Assembly: GCA_964444685.1 (NCBI GenBank)
Contig: CAYUIG010000004.1
Coordinates: 43,418-107,417 of the forward strand
DNA: 64,000 bases
Direction: 5' to 3'
From: CAYUIG01 sp964444685
Lineage (GTDB): Bacteria; Gemmatimonadota; Gemmatimonadetes; Longimicrobiales; RSA9
Made by a program: the position numbers and the translations under genes. How positions within the stretch are numbered: position 1 is the first letter of the stretch; the number at the start of each line of letters is the position of its first letter. The notes beneath the pieces were generated by a model, which made no database searches, was not told the origin of the DNA, and worked only from the letters and a program-made list of their open reading frames with translations. Positions 15,652 through 25,101 of the stretch are shown in pieces.

Positions 15652-18012
15652 ATGAACGCGCACGCGCTGCACGTGCTTCAGTACGCCGAAGCGCTGGACC
15701 TCGTGGCCGCACGGGCCTCGAGCACGCTCGGCGCCGAAGCCGTGCGTGCGTTCCATCCTTCGGACGCAGCGGCGTGGATCGACGCCGAGCTGCATCGCGT
15801 CGACGAGATGCGCGCGTTTCTCGTCCGCTCGGGCGACTGGTCGCCGACTGCCATTCCCGATCTGCGCGCCGCGCTCCGCCGCCTCGAGGTGGAGGGCTCC
15901 GTCCTCGAAGCGCCGGAACTGCGCGACATCGCGACGCTGCTGCGCACGTCGCGCATGACGCGCGCCGCGCTCCGTCCCGCCACACTGGAGTGGCCGCTGC
16001 TCGCCGAAGTGGCTGCACCGCTCGTTACGGACACGAAGCTGGAAGAGCGGATCACGAACGCGGTGGATGACGCGGGCGAGGTGAGGGACACGGCATCGCG
16101 CGAGCTGGCGCGTCTGCGCCGCGAGCTGCGCGGGGCGCGCGCACGCATCGTCGAGCGTCTCGAGAAGTATATGGCGTCCCTCCCATCCCGCTTCCAGGTG
16201 TCGGACGCATCGGTGAGCGTACGGGAAGGTCGCTACGTCATACCGATCCGCCGGGAAGGAAGAGGCGAGGTGGGCGGGCTGGTGCACGACGAGTCCGCGA
16301 CGGGCGCAACGCTGTTCGTCGAGCCGCCGCTCGCGCTCGAGTTGATGAGCGAGCTGCGCGACCTCGAGCGAGCCGAGGCGCGGGAAGTGCTGCGCATCCT
16401 GCGCGAGCTGACGGAGGCGGTGCGGCCGGAGGGGGACGCCCTCGCGGCGTCGCTCGAGGCGATGGTCGCGGTCGACACGCTCTACGCGCGCGCCCGCTAT
16501 GCAGCGGAATGCGACGCGCACCGTCCGGAGATCGCTGCGCAAACGCGCGCTCTGCGCATCGTCCATGGCCGCCACCCACTGCTGCTCGCGGGCCCGGGCC
16601 CCGTGGTACCGTTCGACCTGGAGCTGGAGCCGGACGAGCGCACGCTTCTGGTGTCGGGTCCCAACACGGGCGGCAAGACGGTGCTGCTGAAAGCCGTGGG
16701 TCTCATCTCCGCGCTCACACAGTCCGGCATCATTCCACCCGTGGGTGCGGGTACGAAGTTGCCCGTGTTCGCCGAGCTGTTCGCGGACATCGGCGACGAG
16801 CAGTCGATCGAGGCCAGCCTGTCGACGTTCTCCGCACACGTGAAGCACCTGCGCGAGATCGTCGAGCACGCGGATGCGCGTGCGCTCGCGCTGATCGACG
16901 AGATGGGCAGCGGCACCGACCCGGCGGAGGGCGCCGCGCTCGCACGTGCGATCCTGCTGACACTGACCGAGCGCGGCGTGCGCACGATCGCGACCACCCA
17001 CCTCGGGGAATTGAAGCGCCTGGCAGCGGAGCACAACGGCGTGGTGAACGCATCGCTCCAGTTCGATGCCGTCGAGCTGCGTCCGACGTATCGCCTGCTG
17101 AAGGGCATCCCCGGACGCAGCTACGGCCTCGCGATCGCGCGCCGCCTGGGCATCCCGTCCGATGTGCTCGCGCGCGCGGAGGCCGCGCTGCCGGAGACGG
17201 AGCGCGAGGCGGAGCGGCTGCTGGGACAGATGGAGCTGCGCGAGCGCGAGCTCGCCGCGGCGCAGGAAGCTGCGGAACGGGAAGCTGCGGCGGCGTCGTC
17301 GCTGCGTGCGGAGCTGGACGCGCGCGAGGCAGCGCTGCGCCGGGCGGAGCGCGAAGCGGAGCGTCGTGCACGCGAAGAGGCGCGCGCACTGCTGCTGCGT
17401 GCGCGCGAGGAAGTCGAAGCAGCCATCCGCGAGGTACGGCAGGCGGGCCTCGACGAGCAGACCTTCCGCGATGCGCGCCGCCGTGTCGAGGAGGCGATTC
17501 GCGAGGAGTCGGAGCGCGAAGATGCGATCGCGCGTGAACTGGCCGGCGGCGAGCGTGTGGACGGTCCCGTCGACGTCGGCTCGCACGTGCGCATCGCCGC
17601 GACGGGAGCGACGGGCACGGTCGTGGAGGTGCGCGATGGGCGCGCGCTCGTGGAGACGCGCGGGCTGCGCATCCAGGTGCCCGTGTCCGGACTGGAAGTC
17701 GTCGCCGCGCCGCGCGTCGAGCAGGCCGCGACCGTGAAACGCGGCGGCTGGCACGCGCCGGATTTCGACGCGGCCAGCGAGGTGGATCTGCGCGGCATGC
17801 GTGCGGAGGAAGCCGTCGCCGTGCTCGTTCCCGCGTTGGATGCGGCCATACAGGCTGCGCTGCCCGCGCTGCGCGTGATCCACGGCAAGGGCACGGGCGC
17901 GCTGCGCGAAGTCGTAGCCGACGTGCTGCGCGGGGATCCGCGCGTGCAGTCGTTCCGCGCGGGTGGACACGGCGAGGGCGGTACCGGCGTGACCGTGGTG
18001 GAGCTGACGTGA
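15652..18012 (+). CDS. mutS2: endonuclease MutS2
   Basis: MutS-family ATPase lacking the mismatch-recognition domain; in other bacteria it suppresses recombination or rescues collided ribosomes. The lever/core region (about 1-310) precedes the ATPase with Walker A GPNTGGKT at residues 336-343, Walker B and signature LIDEMGSGTDPAEGAAL near 415, and the TTHLGELK switch. A long coiled coil (about 515-625) follows, then the KOW-like linker and the C-terminal Smr nuclease domain from about 705, with VDLRG at 711-715 and the HGKGTGALR motif. ATG at 15652 gives 786 residues, full length. Its stop overlaps the dnaG start (GTGA). Confidence 0.95.
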   Translation: MNAHALHVLQYAEALDLVAARASSTLGAEAVRAFHPSDAAAWIDAELHRVDEMRAFLVRSGDWSPTAIPDLRAALRRLEVEGSVLEAPELRDIATLLRTSRMTRAALRPATLEWPLLAEVAAPLVTDTKLEERITNAVDDAGEVRDTASRELARLRRELRGARARIVERLEKYMASLPSRFQVSDASVSVREGRYVIPIRREGRGEVGGLVHDESATGATLFVEPPLALELMSELRDLERAEAREVLRILRELTEAVRPEGDALAASLEAMVAVDTLYARARYAAECDAHRPEIAAQTRALRIVHGRHPLLLAGPGPVVPFDLELEPDERTLLVSGPNTGGKTVLLKAVGLISALTQSGIIPPVGAGTKLPVFAELFADIGDEQSIEASLSTFSAHVKHLREIVEHADARALALIDEMGSGTDPAEGAALARAILLTLTERGVRTIATTHLGELKRLAAEHNGVVNASLQFDAVELRPTYRLLKGIPGRSYGLAIARRLGIPSDVLARAEAALPETEREAERLLGQMELRERELAAAQEAAEREAAAASSLRAELDAREAALRRAEREAERRAREEARALLLRAREEVEAAIREVRQAGLDEQTFRDARRRVEEAIREESEREDAIARELAGGERVDGPVDVGSHVRIAATGATGTVVEVRDGRALVETRGLRIQVPVSGLEVVAAPRVEQAATVKRGGWHAPDFDAASEVDLRGMRAEEAVAVLVPALDAAIQAALPALRVIHGKGTGALREVVADVLRGDPRVQSFRAGGHGEGGTGVTVVELT

Positions 18013-19814
18013 TCCCGGACTCGATCGTCGAAGAGGTGCGCGTCCGCGCCGACATCGTCGAGCTCATCGGCGAACAGATTCCGCTCAAGCGGGCGGGCAA
18101 GGACTTCCGTGCGCTCTGCCCGTTCCACAACGAGAAGACGCCGTCGTTCTACGTCGTGCCCGCGAAGGGCTTCTACAAGTGCTTCGGCTGCGGCGAGTCG
18201 GGGGACGTGTTCACGTTCCTGATGAAACGCCAGGGACTCACGTTCCTCGATGCGGTGCGTCAGATCGCGGCGCGTGTCGGTGTGGAGATTCCGGAATCGA
18301 CGCGCGAGGTGCGCGAGGAGCCGCACCGTGCGCTGTACGAGGCGGTGGCATTCGCGGCCGACCACTTCCGTCGCCAGCTGTGGGAGGAGGATGCGGGCGC
18401 CGCGGCGCGCGCGTACCTCGAGAACCGCGGGATCCCGCGCGAGGCTGCGGACCGTTTCGGCATCGGCTACGCGCCGGCGGAATGGCGGCTGCTGCGGGAG
18501 TCCGCGCACCGCCACGGCATCACGGACGAGGTGCTCGAGGAAGCGGGGCTGATCAAGCGCAGCGAGAAGTCGGAGGAGCCGTACGACAGGTTCCGAGACC
18601 GGCTCATGTTTCCGACTGCGGACGTGACGGGTCGTGTGATCGCGTTCGGCGGGCGGCTGGTCGGCCGCGCCGCAACGAACGCTCCAAAATATCTCAACTC
18701 GCCGGACACGCCGATCTACCACAAGGGCGAGCAGCTGTACGGCCTGAACTGGTCGAAGGGTGCCATCCGGCGCGAGGGTGCCGCGCTGGTCGTCGAAGGG
18801 TACATGGACTACGTTTCGCTGGCTGCGCGCGGAATCGAGAACGTGGTGGCCGGGCTGGGCACGGCGATGACGGCGGAGCAGGCCAACCTGCTCGCGCGTT
18901 ACGCGGGCCGTGCGTACCTGCTGTACGACAGCGACACGGCCGGATTGCGTGCCACCTTCCGCACGGCGGATGCGCTGCTGCGGGCGAACGTGCATCCGCT
19001 GGTCGTGTCGCTGCCGCAGGGCGAGGATCCGGACTCGCTGGTGCGGAAGGGTGGCGCGGATGCGCTGCGGCCGCATCTGGATGCGGCCGTGGATGTGCTC
19101 GAGCGCAAGCTGCAGATCCTCGACGAACACGAGTACTTCCGCGGCATCGAGGGGTCGCGCCGCGCACTCGACCGCCTGCTGCCTACGCTGCGCGCGGTGG
19201 TCGACCCGGCGCTGCGCGACATCTACATCGCACGCATCGCGGAGCGCACGGGGGTGCGGCGCGAGACGCTGGAGCGCGAGGCGCGCGCCACGGGTCCTGC
19301 GCGGCCGGCGCCGCCGGTCGATGCGCCCGTCCGGCGGCCGCCGCCGGCGGTGACGATGCGGGAGCGGCTGCTGCTCATGCTGCTGCTGCGCGATCCGGCG
19401 CTCGTTCCGCACGCGGTCGAGCGCGTCCCGCCGGACCACGTGCACGATCCGGTGAACCGGGAGATCTTCCTGTCGCTGACGGGCGGGCTCGAGGGGTCGC
19501 TCGGGCGCGAGGCCGCGAGCCGCCTCGAGGCGCTCCGCCAGGACCCGGAGGAGATCACGGATGCGCGGCAGAGCTTCGAGAACGTGGTTGCCGACCTGGC
19601 CCTGGTCGGTCACCTTTTCGCGGAGCTTGCGGACCTGAATGCGCGGCTCGCGGTGGCGCCCGACGCGGATGCGGAGGCGTTGGTGCGGCGCAGGGTCGAA
19701 CTGCAGGCACAGCTTGCACAGACGGGCCTGGGCTTCAAGGCAAGCCCGCGGTACCGCCGGCACCTGGCCGGCGGCCGAAGCAGGGAACGTGGACCTTTGA
19801 AAGAAGACGGTTGA
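18009..19814 (+). CDS. dnaG: DNA primase
   Basis: Bacterial primase synthesising RNA primers at the replication fork. The CHC2 zinc finger uses Cys37, His40, Cys58 and Cys61. The primase catalytic core follows (about 120-340) with the TOPRIM motifs VVEGYMDYVSL (acidic Glu) and LLYDSDTAG (DxD). The C-terminal helicase-binding region (about 430-600) is Arg/Pro-rich at its junction. The GTG start overlaps mutS2 and the stop overlaps the zinc-ribbon gene (ATGA). No rpsU or rpoD is adjacent, unlike the classical macromolecular synthesis operon. 601 residues. Confidence 0.96.
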   Translation: MIPDSIVEEVRVRADIVELIGEQIPLKRAGKDFRALCPFHNEKTPSFYVVPAKGFYKCFGCGESGDVFTFLMKRQGLTFLDAVRQIAARVGVEIPESTREVREEPHRALYEAVAFAADHFRRQLWEEDAGAAARAYLENRGIPREAADRFGIGYAPAEWRLLRESAHRHGITDEVLEEAGLIKRSEKSEEPYDRFRDRLMFPTADVTGRVIAFGGRLVGRAATNAPKYLNSPDTPIYHKGEQLYGLNWSKGAIRREGAALVVEGYMDYVSLAARGIENVVAGLGTAMTAEQANLLARYAGRAYLLYDSDTAGLRATFRTADALLRANVHPLVVSLPQGEDPDSLVRKGGADALRPHLDAAVDVLERKLQILDEHEYFRGIEGSRRALDRLLPTLRAVVDPALRDIYIARIAERTGVRRETLEREARATGPARPAPPVDAPVRRPPPAVTMRERLLLMLLLRDPALVPHAVERVPPDHVHDPVNREIFLSLTGGLEGSLGREAASRLEALRQDPEEITDARQSFENVVADLALVGHLFAELADLNARLAVAPDADAEALVRRRVELQAQLAQTGLGFKASPRYRRHLAGGRSRERGPLKEDG

Positions 19815-20527
19815 TGCAGGAGCTGCAAGTGGCGCTGCTCGCTCTGCAGGAGCTGGACGAGCAGATCGCGAAGGCGGAGTCCACGCTCGAGTCGTTCGCG
19901 CCGCAGCTGGCGACGGTCGACGAGCCGGTTCGCAAGCTGGAGCGGGACATCGAGGAGATGCGAGCGCGGCTCGAGGAGCTGCGCGCGCAGGCACGCAAAC
20001 TGGAGAAGACGGCGGAGCAGGGCAGGGAGCGGCTGCGCGCGTACGAGGAACGGCTCCAGCGCGTGCGCAACCCGCGCGAGGAAGCGGCCGCGCGCACCGA
20101 GATGGATCTGATCCGGCGCGCGACGGACGCGGGCGAGAATGAAGCGCTCGAGGTCATGGAGCAGGCGCGGCGGACGGATCTGAAGCTGGATGAAATGCTG
20201 CGCAATCTCGAGAAGGCGCGCGCCGAGACCGCGCCGCAGCGCGTGCAGCTCGAGGAGGCGCGCTCGGCCGCGCAGCAGGAGCTGGCGGTGCTGCGCGACC
20301 GGCGCGAGAACCAGGCGGTGCGGCTCGACAAGCCGTCGCTGCGCCTCTACGAGCGTGTGCGCGGCGGACGGTCGCGCGTGGCCCTCGCGCCCATGACACC
20401 CGAAGGCGCATGCGGCAACTGCTTCAACGTGCTGCCGATCCAGGAGCAGTCCGAAGTGATCGCAGGCAAGACGCTGAAGCGCTGCGAAGCCTGCGGGGTC
20501 ATCCTGTACGCGTCCGACTCCGCGTGA
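19814..20527 (+). CDS. coiled-coil C4 zinc-ribbon protein (CdsZ/DUF164 type)
   Basis: A 237-residue protein made of a long antiparallel coiled coil (about 1-185, dense in Glu/Arg/Leu heptads) and a C-terminal C4 zinc ribbon formed by CGNC and CEAC (about 203-230). This is the zf-RING_7/DUF164 architecture; a Chlamydia member (CT398) binds sigma-54 and secretion ATPases, but the general role is unclear. ATG at 19814 overlaps the dnaG stop (ATGA), and its stop overlaps recJ (GTGA). Lying between dnaG and recJ, it is probably co-regulated with replication and repair genes. Confidence 0.9.
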   Translation: MQELQVALLALQELDEQIAKAESTLESFAPQLATVDEPVRKLERDIEEMRARLEELRAQARKLEKTAEQGRERLRAYEERLQRVRNPREEAAARTEMDLIRRATDAGENEALEVMEQARRTDLKLDEMLRNLEKARAETAPQRVQLEEARSAAQQELAVLRDRRENQAVRLDKPSLRLYERVRGGRSRVALAPMTPEGACGNCFNVLPIQEQSEVIAGKTLKRCEACGVILYASDSA

Positions 20528-22278
20528 CGACTGGTTCGGCCGTACGGGGCCGGCTCGCGCCGCCCCCATGCGTCTGGCACGCGCGCGGCCATGCGGATGA
20601 ACCGGCCGCACGCGCCCTCGCCGATGCACTCCACCTCCCTGAAGTCCTCTGTCGTGTCCTCGCCGCGCGCGGCCAGACCGATCCCGATGATGCCCGTGTC
20701 TTCCTGAAGCCGCGCCTCGAGCAGCTGCTCGATCCGATGCTGCTGAAGGACTGCGACCGCGCCATCGAACGCATCGAGCACGCGATCCGCACGGGTGAGA
20801 CCATCCTCGTGCACGGCGACTACGATGTCGACGGCATGTGCGGCACTGCACTGTTCGTGCGCGCGCTCGGCCGGCTCGGCGCGCGTGTCGTGCCGTTCGT
20901 GCCGCATCGACTGCGCGACGGCTACGACCTCGGGCAAGCGGGTGTGCGTGCGGCGGCGTCGGCGGGTGCGAGCCTCATCATTACGGCCGACTGCGGCACG
21001 GTCGCGCACGATGCGGTCGCGGCCGCGGGCGCCGCCGGAATCGACGTCATCGTGACGGACCATCACACGCCCGGTGATGCGCTGCCGGATGCGGTCGCGC
21101 TCGTGAATCCGAACCGGCCGGATTGCACGTACCCGTTCAAGGGACTCGCGGGTGCAGGCGTGGCGTTCAAGGTGTGTGAGGCGCTGCTGCGCGCGCGCGG
21201 CATGTCGGTCGAGCCGCTCTGGTACGATCTCGACCTCGTGGCCGTGGCGACCATCGCGGACCTCGCGCCGCTCGTGGGGGAGAATCGCGTGCTCGCACGT
21301 TTCGGACTCCAGGTGCTGCGCGAAACGCGCAAGCCCGGACTGCGCGCACTGCTCGCGGAGTCGGGGCTCGCCGGCCGTCCGATCACCGGCGGACAGGTGA
21401 GTCACGGCCTCGCACCGAGGCTCAACGCGGTCGGCCGCATGGGCGCCGCCGAGCGCGGCGTACGGCTGCTCCTCACCGAGAACGAAGGTGACGCAGCCGC
21501 GCTGGCGCGCGAGGCGGAGGAACAGAACCGGCTGCGGCGGCAGGTCGATCACGACACGCTCGCGCAGGCCGTCGAGATGCTCGAACCGGTATACGACCCC
21601 GCGACGCACTTCGGCATCGTGCTCGCCGCACAGGGCTGGCATCCGGGCGTGATCGGGATCGTCGCCTCGCGCGTGACCGAGCTGCTGCATCGTCCCGCCA
21701 TTCTCATTGCACTCGATCCCGCAACCGGGCGTGGTCGCGGCAGCGGCCGCTCGATTCCCGGCTTCGACCTGTACGGCGCCATTCACGACTGCGGGCATCT
21801 GCTCGAGCGCTTCGGCGGCCACCGCCAGGCCGCGGGCCTCGATGTCCGTGCGGATCGCATCGATGCATTCCGCGCGGCGTTCAATGCACGCGCGCAGGAG
21901 CTGCTCGAGGCCAATCCGGACCGGCTCTCGCCGCGGCTGCACGTCGACGTCACTGTGACGCTGAAGGAAGCGGATGCCGGCTTGCACCGTCTCCTGCGCC
22001 ACCTCGCCCCGTTCGGTCTCGGCAATCCGACACCGCTCATGGCTGCGTACGGTGTCACGCTCGGTGCTGCGCCGCGCATCGTGGGCGGCGATCACGCGCG
22101 CCTGCAGCTCGTGCAGGACGGCGCAACGCTCGAGGCGATCGGCTTCCGCATGGCGGAGCGGCTCGGCTCACTCGAGGCGGGCGCACGGCTCGACGTAGCG
22201 TTCCATCTCCAGGAGGACGAATGGCGTGGGCAGCGCCGGCTGCAGGCGCGGCTCGCGGACGTCCGGCCCGCGGCGTGA
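20524..22278 (+). CDS. recJ: single-stranded-DNA-specific exonuclease RecJ
   Basis: 5'-3' exonuclease acting in recombination and repair. The DHH domain shows DYDVDG at residues 99-104, ADCGT near 157 and the DHH motif in VTDHHTPGDAL. The DHHA1 domain carries GGHRQAAGLDV near 435, and an OB-like C-terminal domain follows to 584. GTG at 20524 overlaps the zinc-ribbon stop; the segment upstream of it in the same frame is that gene's antisense-like shadow. Length is close to E. coli RecJ (577). The stop overlaps the rsmD start (GTGA). Confidence 0.95.
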   Translation: MTTGSAVRGRLAPPPCVWHARGHADEPAARALADALHLPEVLCRVLAARGQTDPDDARVFLKPRLEQLLDPMLLKDCDRAIERIEHAIRTGETILVHGDYDVDGMCGTALFVRALGRLGARVVPFVPHRLRDGYDLGQAGVRAAASAGASLIITADCGTVAHDAVAAAGAAGIDVIVTDHHTPGDALPDAVALVNPNRPDCTYPFKGLAGAGVAFKVCEALLRARGMSVEPLWYDLDLVAVATIADLAPLVGENRVLARFGLQVLRETRKPGLRALLAESGLAGRPITGGQVSHGLAPRLNAVGRMGAAERGVRLLLTENEGDAAALAREAEEQNRLRRQVDHDTLAQAVEMLEPVYDPATHFGIVLAAQGWHPGVIGIVASRVTELLHRPAILIALDPATGRGRGSGRSIPGFDLYGAIHDCGHLLERFGGHRQAAGLDVRADRIDAFRAAFNARAQELLEANPDRLSPRLHVDVTVTLKEADAGLHRLLRHLAPFGLGNPTPLMAAYGVTLGAAPRIVGGDHARLQLVQDGATLEAIGFRMAERLGSLEAGARLDVAFHLQEDEWRGQRRLQARLADVRPAA

Positions 22279-22799
22279 GGATCATCGCCGGGCGCTGGGG
22301 CGGGCGTGTGATCGCGGCGCCGAAGGGACGCGCCACGCGGCCGACGACCGACCGCGTGCGCGAGGCCTGGATGAGCGCGCTCGCACCCGAGCTGCCGGAT
22401 GCGCGCGTGCTCGACCTCTTCGCCGGCTCGGGCGCGCTCGGACTCGAGGCACTCTCGCGCGGCGCGGCACACGTCACCTTCGTCGAGAAGTCGGGGCGTG
22501 CGATCGACGCGCTGAAGGCCAACCTGCGCGCGCTGGATGCCGAAGCACAGGCCGACGTCGTGCGCGCGGATGCGGAAACGTTCGTGCGCAGGCTCGGCCC
22601 CGGCGAATACGACATCGCGCTCGCCGATCCGCCCTACGAGGGCGGCGCGGCCGCGCGCATCGCCACACACTTCGCCGCCGTGCCCTTCGCCCGCTGGCTG
22701 TGGGTGGAGCACGGCGTGCGCGAGAACCTGCCGGCACTGGCGGGCGCACGTACGCGCCGGTACGGTGACACGGCGCTCACCTCCATCCCGGCTCCCTGA
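22275..22799 (+). CDS. rsmD: 16S rRNA (guanine966-N2)-methyltransferase RsmD
   Basis: SAM-dependent methyltransferase modifying G966 of 16S rRNA. Typical opening RIIAGRWGGRVIAAPKG, then RPTTDRVREAWMSAL, the SAM motif VLDLFAGSGALGLEALSRGA, and the catalytic DPPY in LADPPYEGG near residue 118. GTG at 22275 overlaps recJ. Length 174 residues, normal. It is followed after three bases by coaD, the common rsmD-coaD pairing. Confidence 0.95.
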   Translation: MRIIAGRWGGRVIAAPKGRATRPTTDRVREAWMSALAPELPDARVLDLFAGSGALGLEALSRGAAHVTFVEKSGRAIDALKANLRALDAEAQADVVRADAETFVRRLGPGEYDIALADPPYEGGAAARIATHFAAVPFARWLWVEHGVRENLPALAGARTRRYGDTALTSIPAP

Positions 22800-22802
22800 A
22801 CG

Positions 22803-23303
22803 ATGGCGCGTCATCTCGCGATCTATCCCGGCTCCTTCGACCCGATCACGGTCGGACATCAGGACATCGTCCGGCGCGCACTTCGCTTCGTCGATCGCAT
22901 CATCATCGCGGTCGCGCACGTGCGCACGACGCCGAAGGACGCGCTCTTCAGCATCCCCGAGCGCGTGCAGCTCATCGCGGAGCACTACAAGGACGAGCCG
23001 CGCATCACGGCCATGGAGTTCGGCGGACTGCTCGTCGACTTCGCACGCGAGCAGAAGGCGCGTATGATCATCCGGGGCCTGCGTGCCGTCTCCGACTTCG
23101 AGTACGAGTTCCAGATGGCGCTCATGAATCACGAGCTGTGGCCGGAGGTCGAGACCATCTTTCTGCCGCCGGCCAAGGAGTACTCGTACCTGTCCGCATC
23201 GCTGGTGCGCGAGATCTCGAAGCTCGGCGGCGACGTGTCCGGCTTCGTGTCACCCGACATCCTCGCGGCGCTCGAGGCGAAGCTGGCCACGCGGCAGGCG
23301 TGA
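22803..23303 (+). CDS. coaD: phosphopantetheine adenylyltransferase
   Basis: Penultimate enzyme of coenzyme A synthesis, transferring AMP from ATP to 4'-phosphopantetheine. The nucleotidyltransferase signature YPGSFDPITVGHQDIV is at residues 8-23, with RGLRAVSDFEYEFQMALMN near 88 and the ISSS-type motif as YSYLSASLVREI near 125. ATG at 22803; 166 residues, full length. Its stop overlaps the pta-like gene in a GTGA, placing two CoA/acetyl-CoA genes side by side. Confidence 0.97.
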   Translation: MARHLAIYPGSFDPITVGHQDIVRRALRFVDRIIIAVAHVRTTPKDALFSIPERVQLIAEHYKDEPRITAMEFGGLLVDFAREQKARMIIRGLRAVSDFEYEFQMALMNHELWPEVETIFLPPAKEYSYLSASLVREISKLGGDVSGFVSPDILAALEAKLATRQA

Positions 23304-24232
23304 GCGTTTTCCTCGAGGAGCTGCGCGCACGCGCCGCGGCCGTTAACCGGCGCATCGTACTCCCGGAGGGAGACGACGAGCGGGTGCGTGCGGCGGCGGC
23401 GTCGCTCGAAAGGCTCGGACTGGCGCAGCCGATCGTGCTCGACAGAAATGCACTGGCGCGCGATGCGCGCCGCGAAGAACTTGCGGCGCGGCTGCACGAG
23501 CTGCGCGCCCACCGCGGCATGACCGCCGAAGAGGCGGAGCGGCAGGTGATGGATCCGCTCGTGTTCGGCGCGCTCATGGTGCGGGAGGGGCATGCGGATG
23601 GGATGACCGCGGGCGCAGCGCACGCCACCGCGCAGGTGCTGCGCGCGGCGCTCTGGTGCCTCGGCACCGCGCCCGGCGTGGCCGTCGTGTCGTCGGCGTT
23701 CTACATGGTCGTGCCGCCGTTTCGCGGCGCGGAGTCGGAGGTGCTGACGTTCACGGATGCGGGCGTGCTGCCCGAGCCGACGCCCGAGCAGCTCGCCGAC
23801 ATCGCGGCGGCCGCCGCGGCGGCGCGCACCCGCATCGTCGGCGACACGCCGGTGGTCGCATTCCTGTCGTACTCGACCAAGGGGAGTGCCGCGGGACCGC
23901 GTGTCGAGCACGTGCGCCGGGCCGCCGAGCTGTTCCGGGAGCGGGCTCCCGATGTAGCATCCGATGGCGAGCTCCAGGCAGACGCAGCGCTGATCGCGGC
24001 GGTCGGCGAGCGCAAGGCGCCTGGGTCACCCGTGATCGGGCGGGCGAATGTGCTGGTGTTCCCGGACCTGGATGCGGCCAACATCGCCTACAAGCTCGTG
24101 CAGCGACTGGCCGGGGCCGAGGCGATCGGGCCGATTCTCCAGGGAGTGGGGCGTCCGTGCAACGACCTCTCGCGCGGTGCGAGCCCGGACGACATCGTGA
24201 ACGTAGCTTGTATTACGGCGCTCCAGGCATGA
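23300..24232 (+). CDS. pta: phosphate acetyltransferase (PTA_PTB domain only)
   Basis: Converts acetyl-CoA and phosphate to acetyl phosphate, or the reverse. The 310 residues cover just the catalytic PTA_PTB domain, as in short class I enzymes, with no DRTGG or P-loop regulatory extension. Seen motifs: RIVLPEGDDERV at the start, ADGMTAGAAHATAQVLRAAL near 95, SSAFYMVVPP, AFLSYSTKGSAAGP near 190, GELQADAAL and the ending GVGRPCNDLSRGASPDDIVN. A butyryl- or methylmalonyl-type substrate cannot be ruled out. GTG at 23300 overlaps the coaD stop. No ackA is seen nearby. Confidence 0.9.
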   Translation: MSVFLEELRARAAAVNRRIVLPEGDDERVRAAAASLERLGLAQPIVLDRNALARDARREELAARLHELRAHRGMTAEEAERQVMDPLVFGALMVREGHADGMTAGAAHATAQVLRAALWCLGTAPGVAVVSSAFYMVVPPFRGAESEVLTFTDAGVLPEPTPEQLADIAAAAAAARTRIVGDTPVVAFLSYSTKGSAAGPRVEHVRRAAELFRERAPDVASDGELQADAALIAAVGERKAPGSPVIGRANVLVFPDLDAANIAYKLVQRLAGAEAIGPILQGVGRPCNDLSRGASPDDIVNVACITALQA

Positions 24233-24293
24233 GGATCGGCACCGATCTTGCCCCGGAGCCCATGGTCATTTCGCGAACGGAGAGGGAGGGGAG

Positions 24294-24626
24294 ATGAGCT
24301 TCCAGGTGAAGAAGCAGGGGGAGGTGACGGTCGTCGACGTCGAGGGCCAGCTCATCGTCGGCAACCGCCAGGAGCTGAAGCAGCGGGTGCTGGACGAGCT
24401 GGAAGGTGGCGCACGGAAGTTCCTCATCGACTTCTCCAACACCGGCTACATCGACTCCTCCGGTCTGGGCGTGCTGGTCAGCCTGTCCAAGAAGATCCGC
24501 GAGCAGGGAGGCGAACTGCGACTGGCGAACCTGAACGAGGACCTGCGTACGCTGTTCGAGCTGACCAAGCTCGATACGCTGTTCCACATCGCCAACACGC
24601 GCGACGAAGCGCTGGCATCGTTCTGA
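24294..24626 (+). CDS. STAS domain anti-sigma factor antagonist
   Basis: A 110-residue SpoIIAA/RsbV-like protein consisting of one STAS domain. The conserved phosphorylation site is in YIDSSGLGVLVSLSKK, Ser55/Ser56. When unphosphorylated, such proteins sequester their kinase/anti-sigma partner. ATG at 24294 follows a purine-rich GAGAGGGAGGGGAG. The next two genes encode the expected partners, an RsbW-like ATPase and a SpoIIE-type phosphatase, so this is the first member of a partner-switching set. A small palindrome GATCGG-CA-CCGATC (24234-24247) lies in its leader. Confidence 0.93.
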   Translation: MSFQVKKQGEVTVVDVEGQLIVGNRQELKQRVLDELEGGARKFLIDFSNTGYIDSSGLGVLVSLSKKIREQGGELRLANLNEDLRTLFELTKLDTLFHIANTRDEALASF

Positions 24627-24666
24627 CTCTTCCCCGGCGACGCCGCCGGGTGTATGGATATCCAGC

Positions 24667-25101
24667 ATGAAGCTGGACTACATTCTCGAGCTGCCCAACG
24701 ACCTGCGGGCGATCGAGCGGTCCGTCGAATACCTGATGGACCGCGGCGCCGAGCTGGGCTTCGATGCCGACCGGCTGCGTCTCAACTTCCGCGTCGGCCT
24801 GACCGAGGCCATTACCAACGCGATGCTGTATGGCAACGCCCGCGACCCCGACAAGCGCGTGCGCGTCGAAGCGCATCTCAGCACGGATGCGATCGTCGTC
24901 AGCGTCACGGATGAAGGCAGCGGCTTCGACCCGCGCCGCCTGCCGGACCCGACCACACCGCGGAACCGGCTTCGTTCCGGCGGCCGCGGAATCTTCCTCA
25001 TCCGCAAGCTGATGGATCGCGTCGAGTTCAACGACCGGGGCAACTCGATCCTCATGGTCCTGCATCGGCAAGCGCCCGCAACCCGCAGCACCGGCACGTG
25101 A
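24667..25101 (+). CDS. RsbW-like ATP-binding anti-sigma factor / serine kinase
   Basis: A 144-residue GHKL ATPase of the anti-sigma regulatory factor class. The N box EAITNAMLYGN (about 50-60), G1 box TDEGSGFDPRRLPD (about 82) and G2 box GGRGIFLIRKLMD (about 109) are all intact. It lacks the DHp domain of sensor kinases. By analogy it phosphorylates the STAS protein encoded just upstream and binds a sigma factor or another output. No sigma-factor gene is adjacent, so the output target is unknown. Its stop overlaps the phosphatase start (GTGA). Confidence 0.9.
   Translation: MKLDYILELPNDLRAIERSVEYLMDRGAELGFDADRLRLNFRVGLTEAITNAMLYGNARDPDKRVRVEAHLSTDAIVVSVTDEGSGFDPRRLPDPTTPRNRLRSGGRGIFLIRKLMDRVEFNDRGNSILMVLHRQAPATRSTGT

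Noticed and set aside
15505..17970. 821-residue minus-strand open frame over mutS2
   Set aside because: Same extent as mutS2 and full of His/Arg/Gln repeats typical of antisense high-GC frames.
17121..19994. 957-residue minus-strand open frame over dnaG
   Set aside because: Antisense of mutS2 3' end and dnaG; composition is artefactual.
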